Source: Microbacterium sp. cf046
GTDB taxonomy: Bacteria; Actinomycetota; Actinomycetes; Actinomycetales; Microbacteriaceae
NCBI RefSeq assembly: GCF_900114345.1
Contig: NZ_FOZJ01000001.1
Location: forward strand, 186,001 to 250,000
DNA: 64,000 nucleotides
Direction: 5' to 3'
Part shown: positions 54,951-62,881 of the stretch, piece by piece
Layout of the letters: the number at the start of each line of letters is the position of its first letter
How positions within the stretch are numbered: position 1 is the stretch's first letter
Position numbers and translations under genes: made by a program
The notes under the pieces: model-generated
Seen by the model: only the letters and a program-made list of their open reading frames with translations
What the model was told of the DNA's origin: nothing
The model's database searches: none

Positions 54951-56404
54951 CGTCCCAGCACCGCCTCCATGACCTTCTTCGCGATCGGTGCCGCGATCGT
55001 GTTGCCGCTGCCCGCCTGACCCTGCCCGCCGCCGTCTTCGACGACGACCGCAACTGCCACCTCCGGGTTCGCTGCGGGCGCGAACCCGGTGAACCACAGT
55101 GTGTACGGCTGGCCTGATCCGTTCTCCGCAGTGCCGGTCTTCCCGCCCACATCGACCCCGTCTATTGTTGCACCCGACGCCGCGCCGTCACTGACATTGG
55201 CGACCATCATGGCGACCAGTTCCGCGGCGATGTCGGCATCCAGCGCCCGCCCGAACTCGCTGTCCTCGAACGTCTGCTGCACCGACAGGTCTGCGCCGAT
55301 GACCTGGTCGACCATGCGCGGGTTCATCACCATGCCTCCGTTCGCGATGCCCGCCGAAACCATCGCCATCTGCAGCGGCGTCGCGGTCACCTGGCCCTGC
55401 CCGAATCCGGACAGCGCGGTCTGCGGATCATCCAGTGCGCGCGGGTAGCTCGAGGCGGTGGAGACGAGCGGCATCGTGAACTGCGAGTTGAAACCGTACT
55501 TCTCCGCCTCTTCGCGGATCGCGGTATCGCCGAGTTCGACCGCGAGCTCTGCGAACGGGATGTTGCAGCTCAGGCGCAGCGCGTCAGCGATCGTGACCGT
55601 GGCGCCCGGGCCGCACGCACCGCCGCTCGCGTTGAAGATCACGTTGCTGGACTGCGGCAGCTGGTACGAGGACGGATTGGGCAGCGTCGACTGCGGCGTG
55701 TAGTCGCCTGAGGCCAGCGCGGCCGATGCCACGACGAGCTTGAAGGTGGAACCCGGAGGGTTGAGGTCGCCGCCGATCCCGCGGTTGTAGAGCGGATGCG
55801 TCGGATCGGCGTCCAATGCGTCGTACACGTCGTTCACCTCGTTCGTGTTGTGCGAAGCCAGCAGGTTCGTGTCATAGCTCGGGCTGGTCACCATCGCCAG
55901 GATGCGGCCCGTCGACGGCTCGATCGCGACGACCGCGCCCTGCATATCGCCGAGCGCATCGTAGGCGGCGCGCTGCACCGCGGCGTCCAGGGACAGCTCC
56001 ACGTTCGATCCGCGCGGCGGCTGGCCGGTGAGGATCCGGTCGATGCGGGCGAGGAACTGCGAGCCCGCCGTCCCGCTGAGCTCCTGGTTCATCGCCTGCT
56101 CGATGCCCGTGGCAGCCCCCAGGGCCGGGTTGATGTATCCCGTCACGGGCGCCCACATGTCGCCGTCGACGTAGACCCGTTGCCAGCTGAAGACGTCGTC
56201 GGAGGGGACCGAGCTCGCGATCGCCGCGCCGCTCGCGATGATCGAGCCGCGCTGCACCTCGTACGAGTCGTACAGGGCACGCGTGTTGCGCGAGTTCTCG
56301 GCGAGGGTCTCGGCCTGCACGACCTGGATCACGCTCGTCGAGGCGAACAGCGCGAGGAACATCAGCAGCATCAGGATGCTGAGACGCCGGAGTTCTTTCG
56401 TCAT
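54947..56404 (-). CDS. pbpA: Penicillin-binding transpeptidase PbpA
   Basis: Class B PBP that cross-links peptidoglycan. 485 aa. Membrane anchor at about residues 8-28 (SILMLLMFLALFASTSVIQVV), dimerisation region QRGSIIASG, and transpeptidase domain with SxxK at Ser219 (PPGSTFK), SCN at 279-281 and KTG in VGGKTGTAE (about 425). It sits between rodA (1-nt gap on the minus strand) and pknA (4-nt overlap), so it is an internal operon gene. Confidence 0.95.
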   Translation of the reverse strand: MTKELRRLSILMLLMFLALFASTSVIQVVQAETLAENSRNTRALYDSYEVQRGSIIASGAAIASSVPSDDVFSWQRVYVDGDMWAPVTGYINPALGAATGIEQAMNQELSGTAGSQFLARIDRILTGQPPRGSNVELSLDAAVQRAAYDALGDMQGAVVAIEPSTGRILAMVTSPSYDTNLLASHNTNEVNDVYDALDADPTHPLYNRGIGGDLNPPGSTFKLVVASAALASGDYTPQSTLPNPSSYQLPQSSNVIFNASGGACGPGATVTIADALRLSCNIPFAELAVELGDTAIREEAEKYGFNSQFTMPLVSTASSYPRALDDPQTALSGFGQGQVTATPLQMAMVSAGIANGGMVMNPRMVDQVIGADLSVQQTFEDSEFGRALDADIAAELVAMMVANVSDGAASGATIDGVDVGGKTGTAENGSGQPYTLWFTGFAPAANPEVAVAVVVEDGGGQGQAGSGNTIAAPIAKKVMEAVLGR

Positions 56405-56405
56405 G

Positions 56406-57803
56406 TCAGCCGATCACCACCCGGGGACGACTGCGGACGGCATCCGAGATCCGCAGCAGGATCGCGACGATCAGCCAGTTGGCCACGAGCGACGAGCCGC
56501 CGGCAGCGAGGAACGGCGTGGTGAGGCCGGTCAGCGGGATGAGCCGGGTCACGCCTCCGACCATGATGAACACCTGGAGCGCGATCGTGAACGACAGGCC
56601 GGTCGCCAGCAGCTTGCCGAAGTCGTCCTGCCCGGCCAGGCCGATGCGGATGCCCCGGCTCGTGAAGACCATGTACAGGCACAGGATCGCGAACACGCCG
56701 ATGAGGCCGAGCTCCTCGCCGAGGCTCGGCAGGATGTAGTCGCTCTGCGACAGCGGGGTGATGTACGGCCGACCCTGGCCGAGGCCGGTGCCGATGAGGC
56801 CGCCCTGCGCCAGCCCGAAGATGCCCTGGACGAGTTGGTAGCTGCCACCGCTGCGATCGATGACCTCGGGGTTGAAGGCATCCAGCCAGTTCGAGAAGCG
56901 GCCGCCGACGTAGGACAGCACGCGGGAGGCGAGGAAGGCGCCGCCGGCGGCCAGCACGACGCCGATGAGCACCCAGCTGGTCTTGCCCGTGGCGACGTAG
57001 AGCATCGCGACGAACATGCCGAAGATCAGCAGTCCCGTGCCCAGGTCGCGCTGGAGCACGATGATGCCGAGCGAGATCAGCCAGATCACCAGCAGCGGGC
57101 CGAGCTCTCGCGCGCGCGGCCACGTCAGGCCGAGGAAGCGCGTGCCGACCGAGCTGAGGCTCTCGCGCGTGCGCACGAGGTAGCCGGCGAAGAAGATCGC
57201 GAGGGCGATCTTGGCGAGCTCACCGGGCTGGAACGAGAAGAAGCCGAGGGAGACCCACACGTCGGCGTTCGCGTCCGTGCCCAGCCCGGGGACGATCGGC
57301 AGGATCAGCAGGACGATGCCGGCGAGCCCGAAGATGTACGTGTAGCGGAAGAGGACGCGGTAGTTGCGCAGCAGCACCACGATCGCGATCGCGCCCACGA
57401 TCGCGATCGCCGCCCACGCCAGCTGCTTCGTGGAGTACGCGTCCCAGCCGTGCAGCTTCACCGCGATGTCGATCCGGTAGATCATCGCGATGCCGAGCCC
57501 GGTCAGGATCGTCGCGATCGGGAGGACGAACGGATCGGCGTCGCGCGCCCGGAGGCGCAGCACGATGTGCATCGCCATGACGAGCGCGGTCAGGCCGCCG
57601 CAGTATAAGAGGAACGTCGCGTCGATCGCGCCGAGGGCACCGAGCTGCACGAGCGCGATCGCCGAGCCGTTGACCAGGAAGGCGAAGATGAGCAGGAACA
57701 GCTCGCGATTGCGCTGAGTCTGCGGGACACGGATGCGCCGCAGGGCGCGGATCACCGCGGTGTCGGCGGCGATCGACTCGGTGCTGTTCGCGGGGGAGGT
57801 CAT
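56406..57803 (-). CDS. rodA: RodA/FtsW family peptidoglycan glycosyltransferase
   Basis: SEDS-family polymerase of lipid II, partner of PbpA. 465 aa with about 12 hydrophobic helices. Conserved segments: FFSFQPGELAKIALAIFFAGYL (about residue 185), LQRDLGTGLLIFGMFVAMLYVATG (about 235) and GGLIGTGLGQGRPYITPLSQSDYILPSLGEELGLIG (about 330-365). The ending is GITRLIPLTG-like (GVTRLIPLTGLTTPFLAAGGSSLVANW). The ATG overlaps the pstP stop by 4 nt. The pairing with pbpA indicates an elongation role. Confidence 0.94.
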   Translation of the reverse strand: MTSPANSTESIAADTAVIRALRRIRVPQTQRNRELFLLIFAFLVNGSAIALVQLGALGAIDATFLLYCGGLTALVMAMHIVLRLRARDADPFVLPIATILTGLGIAMIYRIDIAVKLHGWDAYSTKQLAWAAIAIVGAIAIVVLLRNYRVLFRYTYIFGLAGIVLLILPIVPGLGTDANADVWVSLGFFSFQPGELAKIALAIFFAGYLVRTRESLSSVGTRFLGLTWPRARELGPLLVIWLISLGIIVLQRDLGTGLLIFGMFVAMLYVATGKTSWVLIGVVLAAGGAFLASRVLSYVGGRFSNWLDAFNPEVIDRSGGSYQLVQGIFGLAQGGLIGTGLGQGRPYITPLSQSDYILPSLGEELGLIGVFAILCLYMVFTSRGIRIGLAGQDDFGKLLATGLSFTIALQVFIMVGGVTRLIPLTGLTTPFLAAGGSSLVANWLIVAILLRISDAVRSRPRVVIG

Positions 57804-59038
57804 CGGGTCGCCTCCGCCGAACTGCGCAGCCGGTCGACGATCGCCTCGGCGTCGGCGAGCGAGCGCGCCGAGATCGTGCGCTCCACGGTCGCCCGGCTGA
57901 AGGACGGCAGGTCGGCGAGCAGGATGCCGGTGTCTTCGTGGGCGGTGGACAGCGCGATCGGCCCGATGTTCTGCTGGATGCCCTGGTAGATCACCACGGT
58001 GTCCTCGTCGGCGCCGACGTAATAGCGGGTCTGGGTCCAGTTGTATGCCGCGAACAGACCGGCCGCGATGAGTGCGAGCACGACCACCAGGCCGACGATC
58101 CAGCCGATGCGCCGGCGCTTGGCCCTGCGTCGATCCTCCTCGATGAGCTCCTCGAGGAACTCGGCTGCCGGCTCGAAGTGGCTGGGCTCGTTGGCGGCCT
58201 GGCGGTTCGGGTGCAGCCACCCTCCGCGTCCGGAACGGGCCGCCGGCACCTCGATGCCGGTCGGGTTCGACGCGGAGCCGACGATCGTCGGTGTGCCGGA
58301 GAAGACCGGATGCTGCCCGCCGACGTCGACGAGGACGATCGTGACGTTGTCCGGCGCTCCGGCATCCAGCGCCTGCTTGAGCAGGTTGTCGGCCGTGCGG
58401 CCGGGCGCGAGGCCGAGACCGAGCGCCTTCGAGGTGTGCGCATCGTCGACCACACCCGAGAGTCCGTCCGAGCACAGCAGCCAGCGGTCGCCGGGCTGGG
58501 TCGGCATGATGAACGTGTCGAGCTCGGGATCGGGATCCATGTCGCCGAGCACGCGCATGAGGACCGAGCGCCGAGGGTGGAACCGGGCCTCCTCGGGCGT
58601 GATGCGCCCGGAGTCCACCAGGCGCTGGACGAATGTGTGGTCCGTCGTGATCTGGGTGAGGGTGTCGTCGCGGTAGAGGTAGATGCGCGAGTCGCCGATG
58701 TGTGCGATCACGGCATAGTCGTCGACCATCACGAGCGCGCTGACGGTCGTGCCCATCCCGGCGAGCTCGGGTTTGACGTGCACGGTGTCGATGAGTTCGC
58801 CCGCCGCGTCTGCGATCGCATCCCGCAGTTCGCGCTCGGCGGCCGAGGTGGACTCGAAGGGGTGATCCAGGCTCTCCAGCCGCGCGATCGCGAGACTCGA
58901 GGCGACGTCGCCACCGGCGTGCCCGCCCATGCCGTCGGCGACCGCGAACAGATTCGAGCCCGAATATCCCGAATCCTGGTTGTTGGAGCGCACCTTGCCG
59001 GTGTGCGAGATGGCGGCGCTCGAGCCCTGGAAGACCAT
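57800..59038 (-). CDS. pstP: PP2C-family Ser/Thr phosphatase PstP
   Basis: Dephosphorylates PknA, PknB and their substrates. 412 aa. PPM/PP2C catalytic domain at about residues 5-240: RSNNQDSGY (Asp22), VADGMGGHAGG (Asp35, Gly36), IAHIGDSRIYL, LLCSDGLSG and the final metal site DAGAPDNVTIVLVD. A linker, a basic stretch (RRRAKRRR), one membrane helix (IGWIVGLVVVLALIAAGLFAAYNW, about 303-326) and an outside domain of about 85 residues follow. ATG at 59036-59038. It is the third gene of the fhaA-fhaB-pstP-rodA-pbpA-pknA-pknB operon. Confidence 0.95.
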   Translation of the reverse strand: MVFQGSSAAISHTGKVRSNNQDSGYSGSNLFAVADGMGGHAGGDVASSLAIARLESLDHPFESTSAAERELRDAIADAAGELIDTVHVKPELAGMGTTVSALVMVDDYAVIAHIGDSRIYLYRDDTLTQITTDHTFVQRLVDSGRITPEEARFHPRRSVLMRVLGDMDPDPELDTFIMPTQPGDRWLLCSDGLSGVVDDAHTSKALGLGLAPGRTADNLLKQALDAGAPDNVTIVLVDVGGQHPVFSGTPTIVGSASNPTGIEVPAARSGRGGWLHPNRQAANEPSHFEPAAEFLEELIEEDRRRAKRRRIGWIVGLVVVLALIAAGLFAAYNWTQTRYYVGADEDTVVIYQGIQQNIGPIALSTAHEDTGILLADLPSFSRATVERTISARSLADAEAIVDRLRSSAEATR

Positions 59039-59052
59039 GTGCGGAGGGTCAG

Positions 59053-59595
59053 CTACTTCCGCAGCTCGAAGGTCGTCGCGCCGACCTTGATGGGCGCGCC
59101 GATCGTGATCGGCACCGGCGCGCTGACGCGCGCGCCGTCGTGCCACGTGCCGTTCGTGGAGTCGAGATCCTGGATCATCCACTGGTCGCCCCACAGCACC
59201 AGCCGGGCGTGGTGGCTCGAGGTGTAGTCGTCGCGGATGACGAGACCGGACTCGCTCGAGCGGCCGATCGTGAGCGGCTCGGTGCCCAGTGGCAGCTCGA
59301 GACCCGCCTTGGGTCCGCTCGTGATGACGATGCGGGACACGGCGTCGGTCGTGGCAGCACCGCCCTTCGGACCGGCAGGCGCGGGCTTGGACGCGGCGAT
59401 TGGTGCGGTCGAGGATGCCCGGGCGGCCGGTGCGGATGCCGCGCCGACGGCGGCCGAGCCGGCCGCAGCGTCGGGCATCCGTCGCACCTTCACGCCGAAC
59501 AGGTCGGCGCGCAGCGAGTAGACGACCGCGAAGACGAAGAACCACAGCAGCACGAGGAACCCGACGCGCAGCAGGAGGAGGGTCAGCTCACTCAC
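59053..59595 (-). CDS. fhaB: FHA-domain protein FhaB
   Basis: Phosphothreonine-binding adaptor of the Pkn system. GTG at 59593-59595, 180 aa. An N-terminal membrane helix (LTLLLLRVGFLVLLWFFVFAVVYSLRADLFG), an Ala/Pro linker, then the FHA domain at about residues 95-178: LTIGRSSESGLVIRDDYTSSHHARL and DLDSTNGTWHDGARV. The conserved GR, SxxH and NGT phosphopeptide-binding residues are all present. The start overlaps the fhaA stop by 4 nt (GTGA). Confidence 0.94.
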   Translation of the reverse strand: MSELTLLLLRVGFLVLLWFFVFAVVYSLRADLFGVKVRRMPDAAAGSAAVGAASAPAARASSTAPIAASKPAPAGPKGGAATTDAVSRIVITSGPKAGLELPLGTEPLTIGRSSESGLVIRDDYTSSHHARLVLWGDQWMIQDLDSTNGTWHDGARVSAPVPITIGAPIKVGATTFELRK

Positions 59596-60344
59596 GTCGT
59601 GCCCCCGTTGCGGCGTTCGAAGTCCCGGAGGTCGAACGCGCGGGTCGCATCCTGCGCCGCCATCGTCGGCTTGGGTGGCGCGGCCTGCGCGATGACGCGG
59701 AACACGATGTCGGTGCGGCCGATCGTGACGGTCGAGTCGGGTGCGAGCGCTGCCTCGACGACCTTCTGCCCGTTCAGCAGCGTGCCGTTGGTCGACTTCA
59801 TGTCGCGCACCATCGCGCGCTCGCCGTCCCAGAGGATCTCGACGTGCTTGCGGCTCGTGCCGGCGTCGGAGATCGTGATGTCCGCGTCGCTTCCTCGTCC
59901 GATCACCGTCCGTGATTTCACGATCGGGTGGCGCTTGCCTTCGACGTCGAGGACTCCCCGCCACGCGACGCGGCCCTCGGCCGTCGCGGATTCGACGCGG
60001 AGTGTGCCGGTGGAGAGCTGGTCGTCGCGCTCGAGCGTGATCGATACGGGTCCCGCGAACGTGTAGCCCTGCGACTTGGCGTGCGCCTGCACGAGGGTGT
60101 CGAGCTCTTCGCCGAGTGCGCCCCCCAGCGTGCGCATGCGCTCGTCGTCGGCCGGTGACAACCGCACGGAGAACGTGTTCGGCGCGAGGATGCGGTCGCG
60201 ACTGACGATCGCGGCCTTCTTGTCGAGCTCGCTCCGCAGGGCGGATGCGATCTCGACGGGCTGGATGCCGCTGCGGAAGGTCTTCGCGAACGCGCTGTTC
60301 ACAGCGCGTTCGAGACCCTTCTCGAAGCTGTCAAGTAGTCCCAC
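59592..60344 (-). CDS. fhaA: FHA-domain protein FhaA (DUF3662)
   Basis: Phosphothreonine-binding regulator of cell-wall synthesis. 250 aa. The DUF3662 domain lies at about residues 1-125 (MGLLDSFEKGLERAVNSAFAKTFRSGIQPVEIASAL, LAPNTFSVRLSP). The FHA domain at about 145-225 contains VIGRGSDADITISDAGTSRKHVEI and MKSTNGTLLNGQ. Mycobacterial FhaA has a long disordered linker between the domains; here it is short. First gene of the kinase operon; upstream is tRNA-Leu, divergent. Confidence 0.94.
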   Translation of the reverse strand: MGLLDSFEKGLERAVNSAFAKTFRSGIQPVEIASALRSELDKKAAIVSRDRILAPNTFSVRLSPADDERMRTLGGALGEELDTLVQAHAKSQGYTFAGPVSITLERDDQLSTGTLRVESATAEGRVAWRGVLDVEGKRHPIVKSRTVIGRGSDADITISDAGTSRKHVEILWDGERAMVRDMKSTNGTLLNGQKVVEAALAPDSTVTIGRTDIVFRVIAQAAPPKPTMAAQDATRAFDLRDFERRNGGTT

Positions 60345-60505
60345 ACGACTCCTTAGGCAGGGGGTGCCAGTCGGTACATGCTAATTGCTTTGTCTGTGCC
60401 CGCCGTGGATGCGCCGCACAGCGCCCTGGACGGATTCGAGGGGCGGGATGCTGCGTGATATCCTCGGGAAGTTGAGTTGCACCGCGTCCTCGGATGCCGC
60501 ATCTC

Positions 60506-60589
60506 GCGCGAGTGGCGGAATAGGCAGACGCGCTGGCTTCAGGTGCCAGTGCCCGAAAGGGCGTGGGGGTTCAACTCCCCCCTCGCGCA
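60506..60589 (+). tRNA. tRNA-Leu (CAG)
   Basis: 84-nt class II tRNA. Acceptor GCGCGAG pairs with CTCGCGC, anticodon stem CTGGC/GCCAG with anticodon CAG at 60540-60542, long variable arm TGCCCGAAAGGGCG, T-arm GGGGGTTCAACTCCCCC, discriminator A. CCA is not encoded. Confidence 0.97.
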
Positions 60590-60590
60590 C

Positions 60591-60630
60591 GAAACGAAGA
60601 AGGCCCCCGAACGGGGGCCTTCTTCGTTTC
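60591..60630 (+). terminator. Strong terminator after tRNA-Leu
   Basis: Perfect 19-bp stem GAAACGAAGAAGGCCCCCG (60591-60609) with CGGGGGCCTTCTTCGTTTC (60612-60630), T-rich 3' arm, beginning 1 nt after the tRNA. Confidence 0.93.
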
Positions 60631-60632
60631 AC

Positions 60633-60931
60633 ACCGAGGGCGTCTCAGCTGAACGCGACGGTGCCCCTGGCCCACGTGCCGGGGGTGTTACGAGTTCGCG
60701 AAGAATCGGGCACCTGCTTGGACCGCATCGTCCACCCCTCATAGCCTCAGGGCAGACCCGCTGCCGAGTCTGCCCCATGTCCCCCCAAGGTCTGGGTGAC
60801 CCTTCGCACAGCGTCGGGTCCCGGCACGGGTCAGGTCCTCCGAGACCCACGGTCCCCACGCCCGGGTCTCGGGGGGCCGCCCACGCGATCCGGAAGCCGC
60901 AGCCCTGTCGCGGCGGTCGCCCCACCGACGA
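60633..60931. other. Gene-free, hairpin-rich interval
   Basis: No convincing coding sequence in about 300 nt between the tRNA-Leu terminator and the GNAT gene. Clear hairpins: GGGCAGAC 60750-60757 with GTCTGCCC 60768-60775; CGAGACCC 60841-60848 with GGGTCTCG 60864-60871. A longer-range match is GTGCCC 60661-60666 with GGGCAC 60708-60713. It could be a small RNA, decayed tRNA-adjacent insertion, or simply GC-rich spacer. Confidence 0.5.
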
Positions 60932-61417
60932 CTACTCGAGCGCGGGCACCAGAACCAGGACGATCTCCTCGATGTCGCGTCCGACGCCGGGCGCGTACTC
61001 GATGTCACGGGAGACCTCGGTGAATCCGACCTTCGTGAGCACCGCGAGCGAACCCAGGTTGTGCGCCGCGACCCGTGCGAACAGCGGTCGCTCCGCCTCG
61101 CGCGAGACGAGGATGTGCAGCGCCTCGGTCGCGACGCCCCTGCCCCACGCGTGGCGCGCGATCCAGTAGGTGACCTCGCGGTCGCCGTCAGCGGAGAACA
61201 GGGCGGCCGTGCCGGCGAAGCCGCCGTTCTCGGTGACGACGTAGAGCGCGACCTCGTCCGACCGCCGCTGACGAGCGATCCATTCGTCGAACGCGTCCCG
61301 GTCATCCGGGTTCGCGGCGGTGAACGCCGCCATCTCGACCGCTGAGCGGTCGCGCATCATCTCGAAGATCGCGTCGAGGTCGTCCTCGTCCAGGCCCCGC
61401 AGTTCGACATGTCCCAC
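60932..61417 (-). CDS. GNAT-family N-acetyltransferase (RimJ-like)
   Basis: 161 aa. Starts VELRGLDEDDLDAIFEMMRD. The acetyl-CoA-binding motif A lies at EVTYWIARHAWGRGVATEALHILV (about residues 85-108). ARVAAHNLGSLAVLTKVGFTEV (about 115-138) is the RimJ/RimL-type motif B. Substrate unknown. Stands alone; the GntR-type gene is upstream on the same strand, 44 nt away, so they could be co-transcribed. Confidence 0.9.
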   Translation of the reverse strand: MGHVELRGLDEDDLDAIFEMMRDRSAVEMAAFTAANPDDRDAFDEWIARQRRSDEVALYVVTENGGFAGTAALFSADGDREVTYWIARHAWGRGVATEALHILVSREAERPLFARVAAHNLGSLAVLTKVGFTEVSRDIEYAPGVGRDIEEIVLVLVPALE

Positions 61418-61461
61418 ACGGTCAACGCTATCGATCGGCGACTGCGCGCAGAAGAGGACGG

Positions 61462-62100
61462 TCAGGCGACGCCGTGCAGCTCGCGGAGGATCGTCTCGGC
61501 CTTCGCGCCGTCACGCAGGGCGACGGCATCCCGGAACTGCTCGTAGCCTGCCGTGCGCTCGACGGGGCATTCCACGAACGGCTGCCACCCCGCGAGATTG
61601 CGGCGGATCGCGATCTCGGCCTCGCGCATCACGCGGATGAAGGCCACGTTGTCGGTGTCGTCGACGATGTGATCGAAGAACCGGGCGCTGGCCTCCATGA
61701 TCGCCGGATGATCGTCGGCACGGGATGCTGCGACGATCGCATCCGCGTGCTCGAGCGCGTGGGCGAGCTCCTCGTCCGAGCACCGTCGAAGGGCGAGGCG
61801 CACGGCGCTGCCCATCAGGTAGACGAAGAACTCGTGCGTGTCTGCGTGGACGCGCTCGCTGGGGACGGACACCCGGGTGTATCGATTGGGGGCCACCTCG
61901 ACGAGGCCGACGCGCTCGAGCCGCTGGAGTGCTTCGCGCACCGGCGTCCGCGAGACGCCGAGGTGCTCGGCGAGCTCCTGGTCGCGCAGTCGCTCACCTG
62001 CGCTGAGCCGTCCGTCGAGGATCGCCTTGCCGAGGAGCGCATAGACCTCGTCGCCGAGGACGGCGCCGCGGGGTTCCAGGGGTGCGAAGGGCGTTGCCAT
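61462..62100 (-). CDS. GntR-family regulator (FCD/FadR type)
   Basis: 212-aa transcription factor. The winged helix-turn-helix lies at about residues 17-75: LLGKAILDGRLSAGERLRDQELAEHLGVSRTPVREALQRLERVGLVE. An all-helical FCD ligand domain follows (about 85-205), with FFDHIVDDTDNVAFIRVM. The family binds small organic acids or fatty acyl-CoA. A minus-strand -10-like TAGACT lies at 62110-62115. Target unknown; the GNAT gene downstream is the only nearby candidate besides itself. Confidence 0.9.
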   Translation of the reverse strand: MATPFAPLEPRGAVLGDEVYALLGKAILDGRLSAGERLRDQELAEHLGVSRTPVREALQRLERVGLVEVAPNRYTRVSVPSERVHADTHEFFVYLMGSAVRLALRRCSDEELAHALEHADAIVAASRADDHPAIMEASARFFDHIVDDTDNVAFIRVMREAEIAIRRNLAGWQPFVECPVERTAGYEQFRDAVALRDGAKAETILRELHGVA

Positions 62101-62460
62101 GACGGGGTTCAGTCTACGACGGCGGATTCAGCTGCATAGACCTGCGGATCCGGGGCTGCGACATCGGTGTGCCGGGGCGCCGGGCACTCGGCAAACTCAC
62201 GGATTCGCGGGCGAATCAGCGGCGTGCGAGCCTCGCCGCAGGCCCGATATATCGGTAGAGTATGCGGTGCCACGCCTGGCGTGACATATCCGGGGGGATC
62301 CGTCGACGCCCGGGCTTCGAGTGATTGCTCAGCCCGGGCGTGCGATGGTGTGCAACGTTTGTGTCACCATCTCTCAGCAAAATCCTCCGCAGACCGCCGC
62401 GGTTCGGTAGCCTGGGTGGGACTCGACGCAGATAGCTCGGGCACAACAGAACGGCAATAC
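62101..62460. other. Long structured leader region of the cold-shock gene
   Basis: No gene visible. Contains a perfect 11-bp hairpin ACGCCCGGGCT (62306-62316) with AGCCCGGGCGT (62331-62341) and another GATGGTG/CACCATC (62344-62350 and 62365-62371). The palindrome CGATATATCG is near 62244, and -10-like TAGAGT (62256-62261) and TAGCCT (62408-62413) are present. It probably holds the csp promoter and a structured 5' leader. Confidence 0.55.
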
Positions 62461-62667
62461 ATGAGTACCCAGGGCACGGTCAAGTGGTTCAACGCGGAGA
62501 AGGGCTTCGGCTTCATCGCTCCTGATGACGGCGGCGCCGACGTCTTCGCGCACTACACCGCGATCCAGTCGGGCGGTTACCGCTCGCTTGAAGAGAACCA
62601 GCGCGTCGAGTTCGAAGTAGCCCAAGGCCCCAAGGGCCTGCAGGCTGAGAACATTCGTCCGGTCTGA
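62461..62667 (+). CDS. Cold-shock protein (CspA family)
   Basis: 68-aa single-stranded RNA/DNA-binding chaperone with one cold-shock domain. [31 protein letters not shown] carries RNP1 (KGFGFI) and RNP2 (DVFAHY). The end [19 protein letters not shown] is typical. Start ATG 62461. It is followed by a hairpin (CACCGCGCGGTG, 62675-62686) and a strong terminator. The long structured upstream region would fit post-transcriptional cold control. Confidence 0.95.
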   Translation: MSTQGTVKWFNAEKGFGFIAPDDGGADVFAHYTAIQSGGYRSLEENQRVEFEVAQGPKGLQAENIRPV

Positions 62668-62754
62668 CAAGACCCACCGCGCGGTGCACTGCCCCGCGCG
62701 CGGCGAGGCGGGATCCGACCATGTCGGCGCGCCCACTCGCCACTTCTCCACGCG

Positions 62755-62789
62755 AAATCCGCACGGGCAGTTGCTCGTGCGGATTTTCG
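62755..62789 (+). terminator. Terminator downstream of the cold-shock gene
   Basis: AAATCCGCACG (62755-62765) pairs with CGTGCGGATTT (62776-62786), 10-nt loop, then TCGTTTC. Confidence 0.85.
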
Positions 62790-62881
62790 TTTCCCGTAAC
62801 TTGTCGGACTCAATGCCGGTATAGCGTCGATTGCGGGCCGAAGGCGACCCTTCCTGATCGCGGACCGATTGGACCTGCCCG

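Noticed and set aside
60825..60915. Possible signal-recognition-particle RNA: GGTCAGGTCC and CCGGAAGCCGCAGCC words
   Set aside because: The two words resemble the SRP domain IV loop but are separated by about 55 nt and do not form the required contiguous hairpin; treated as chance in GC-rich sequence.
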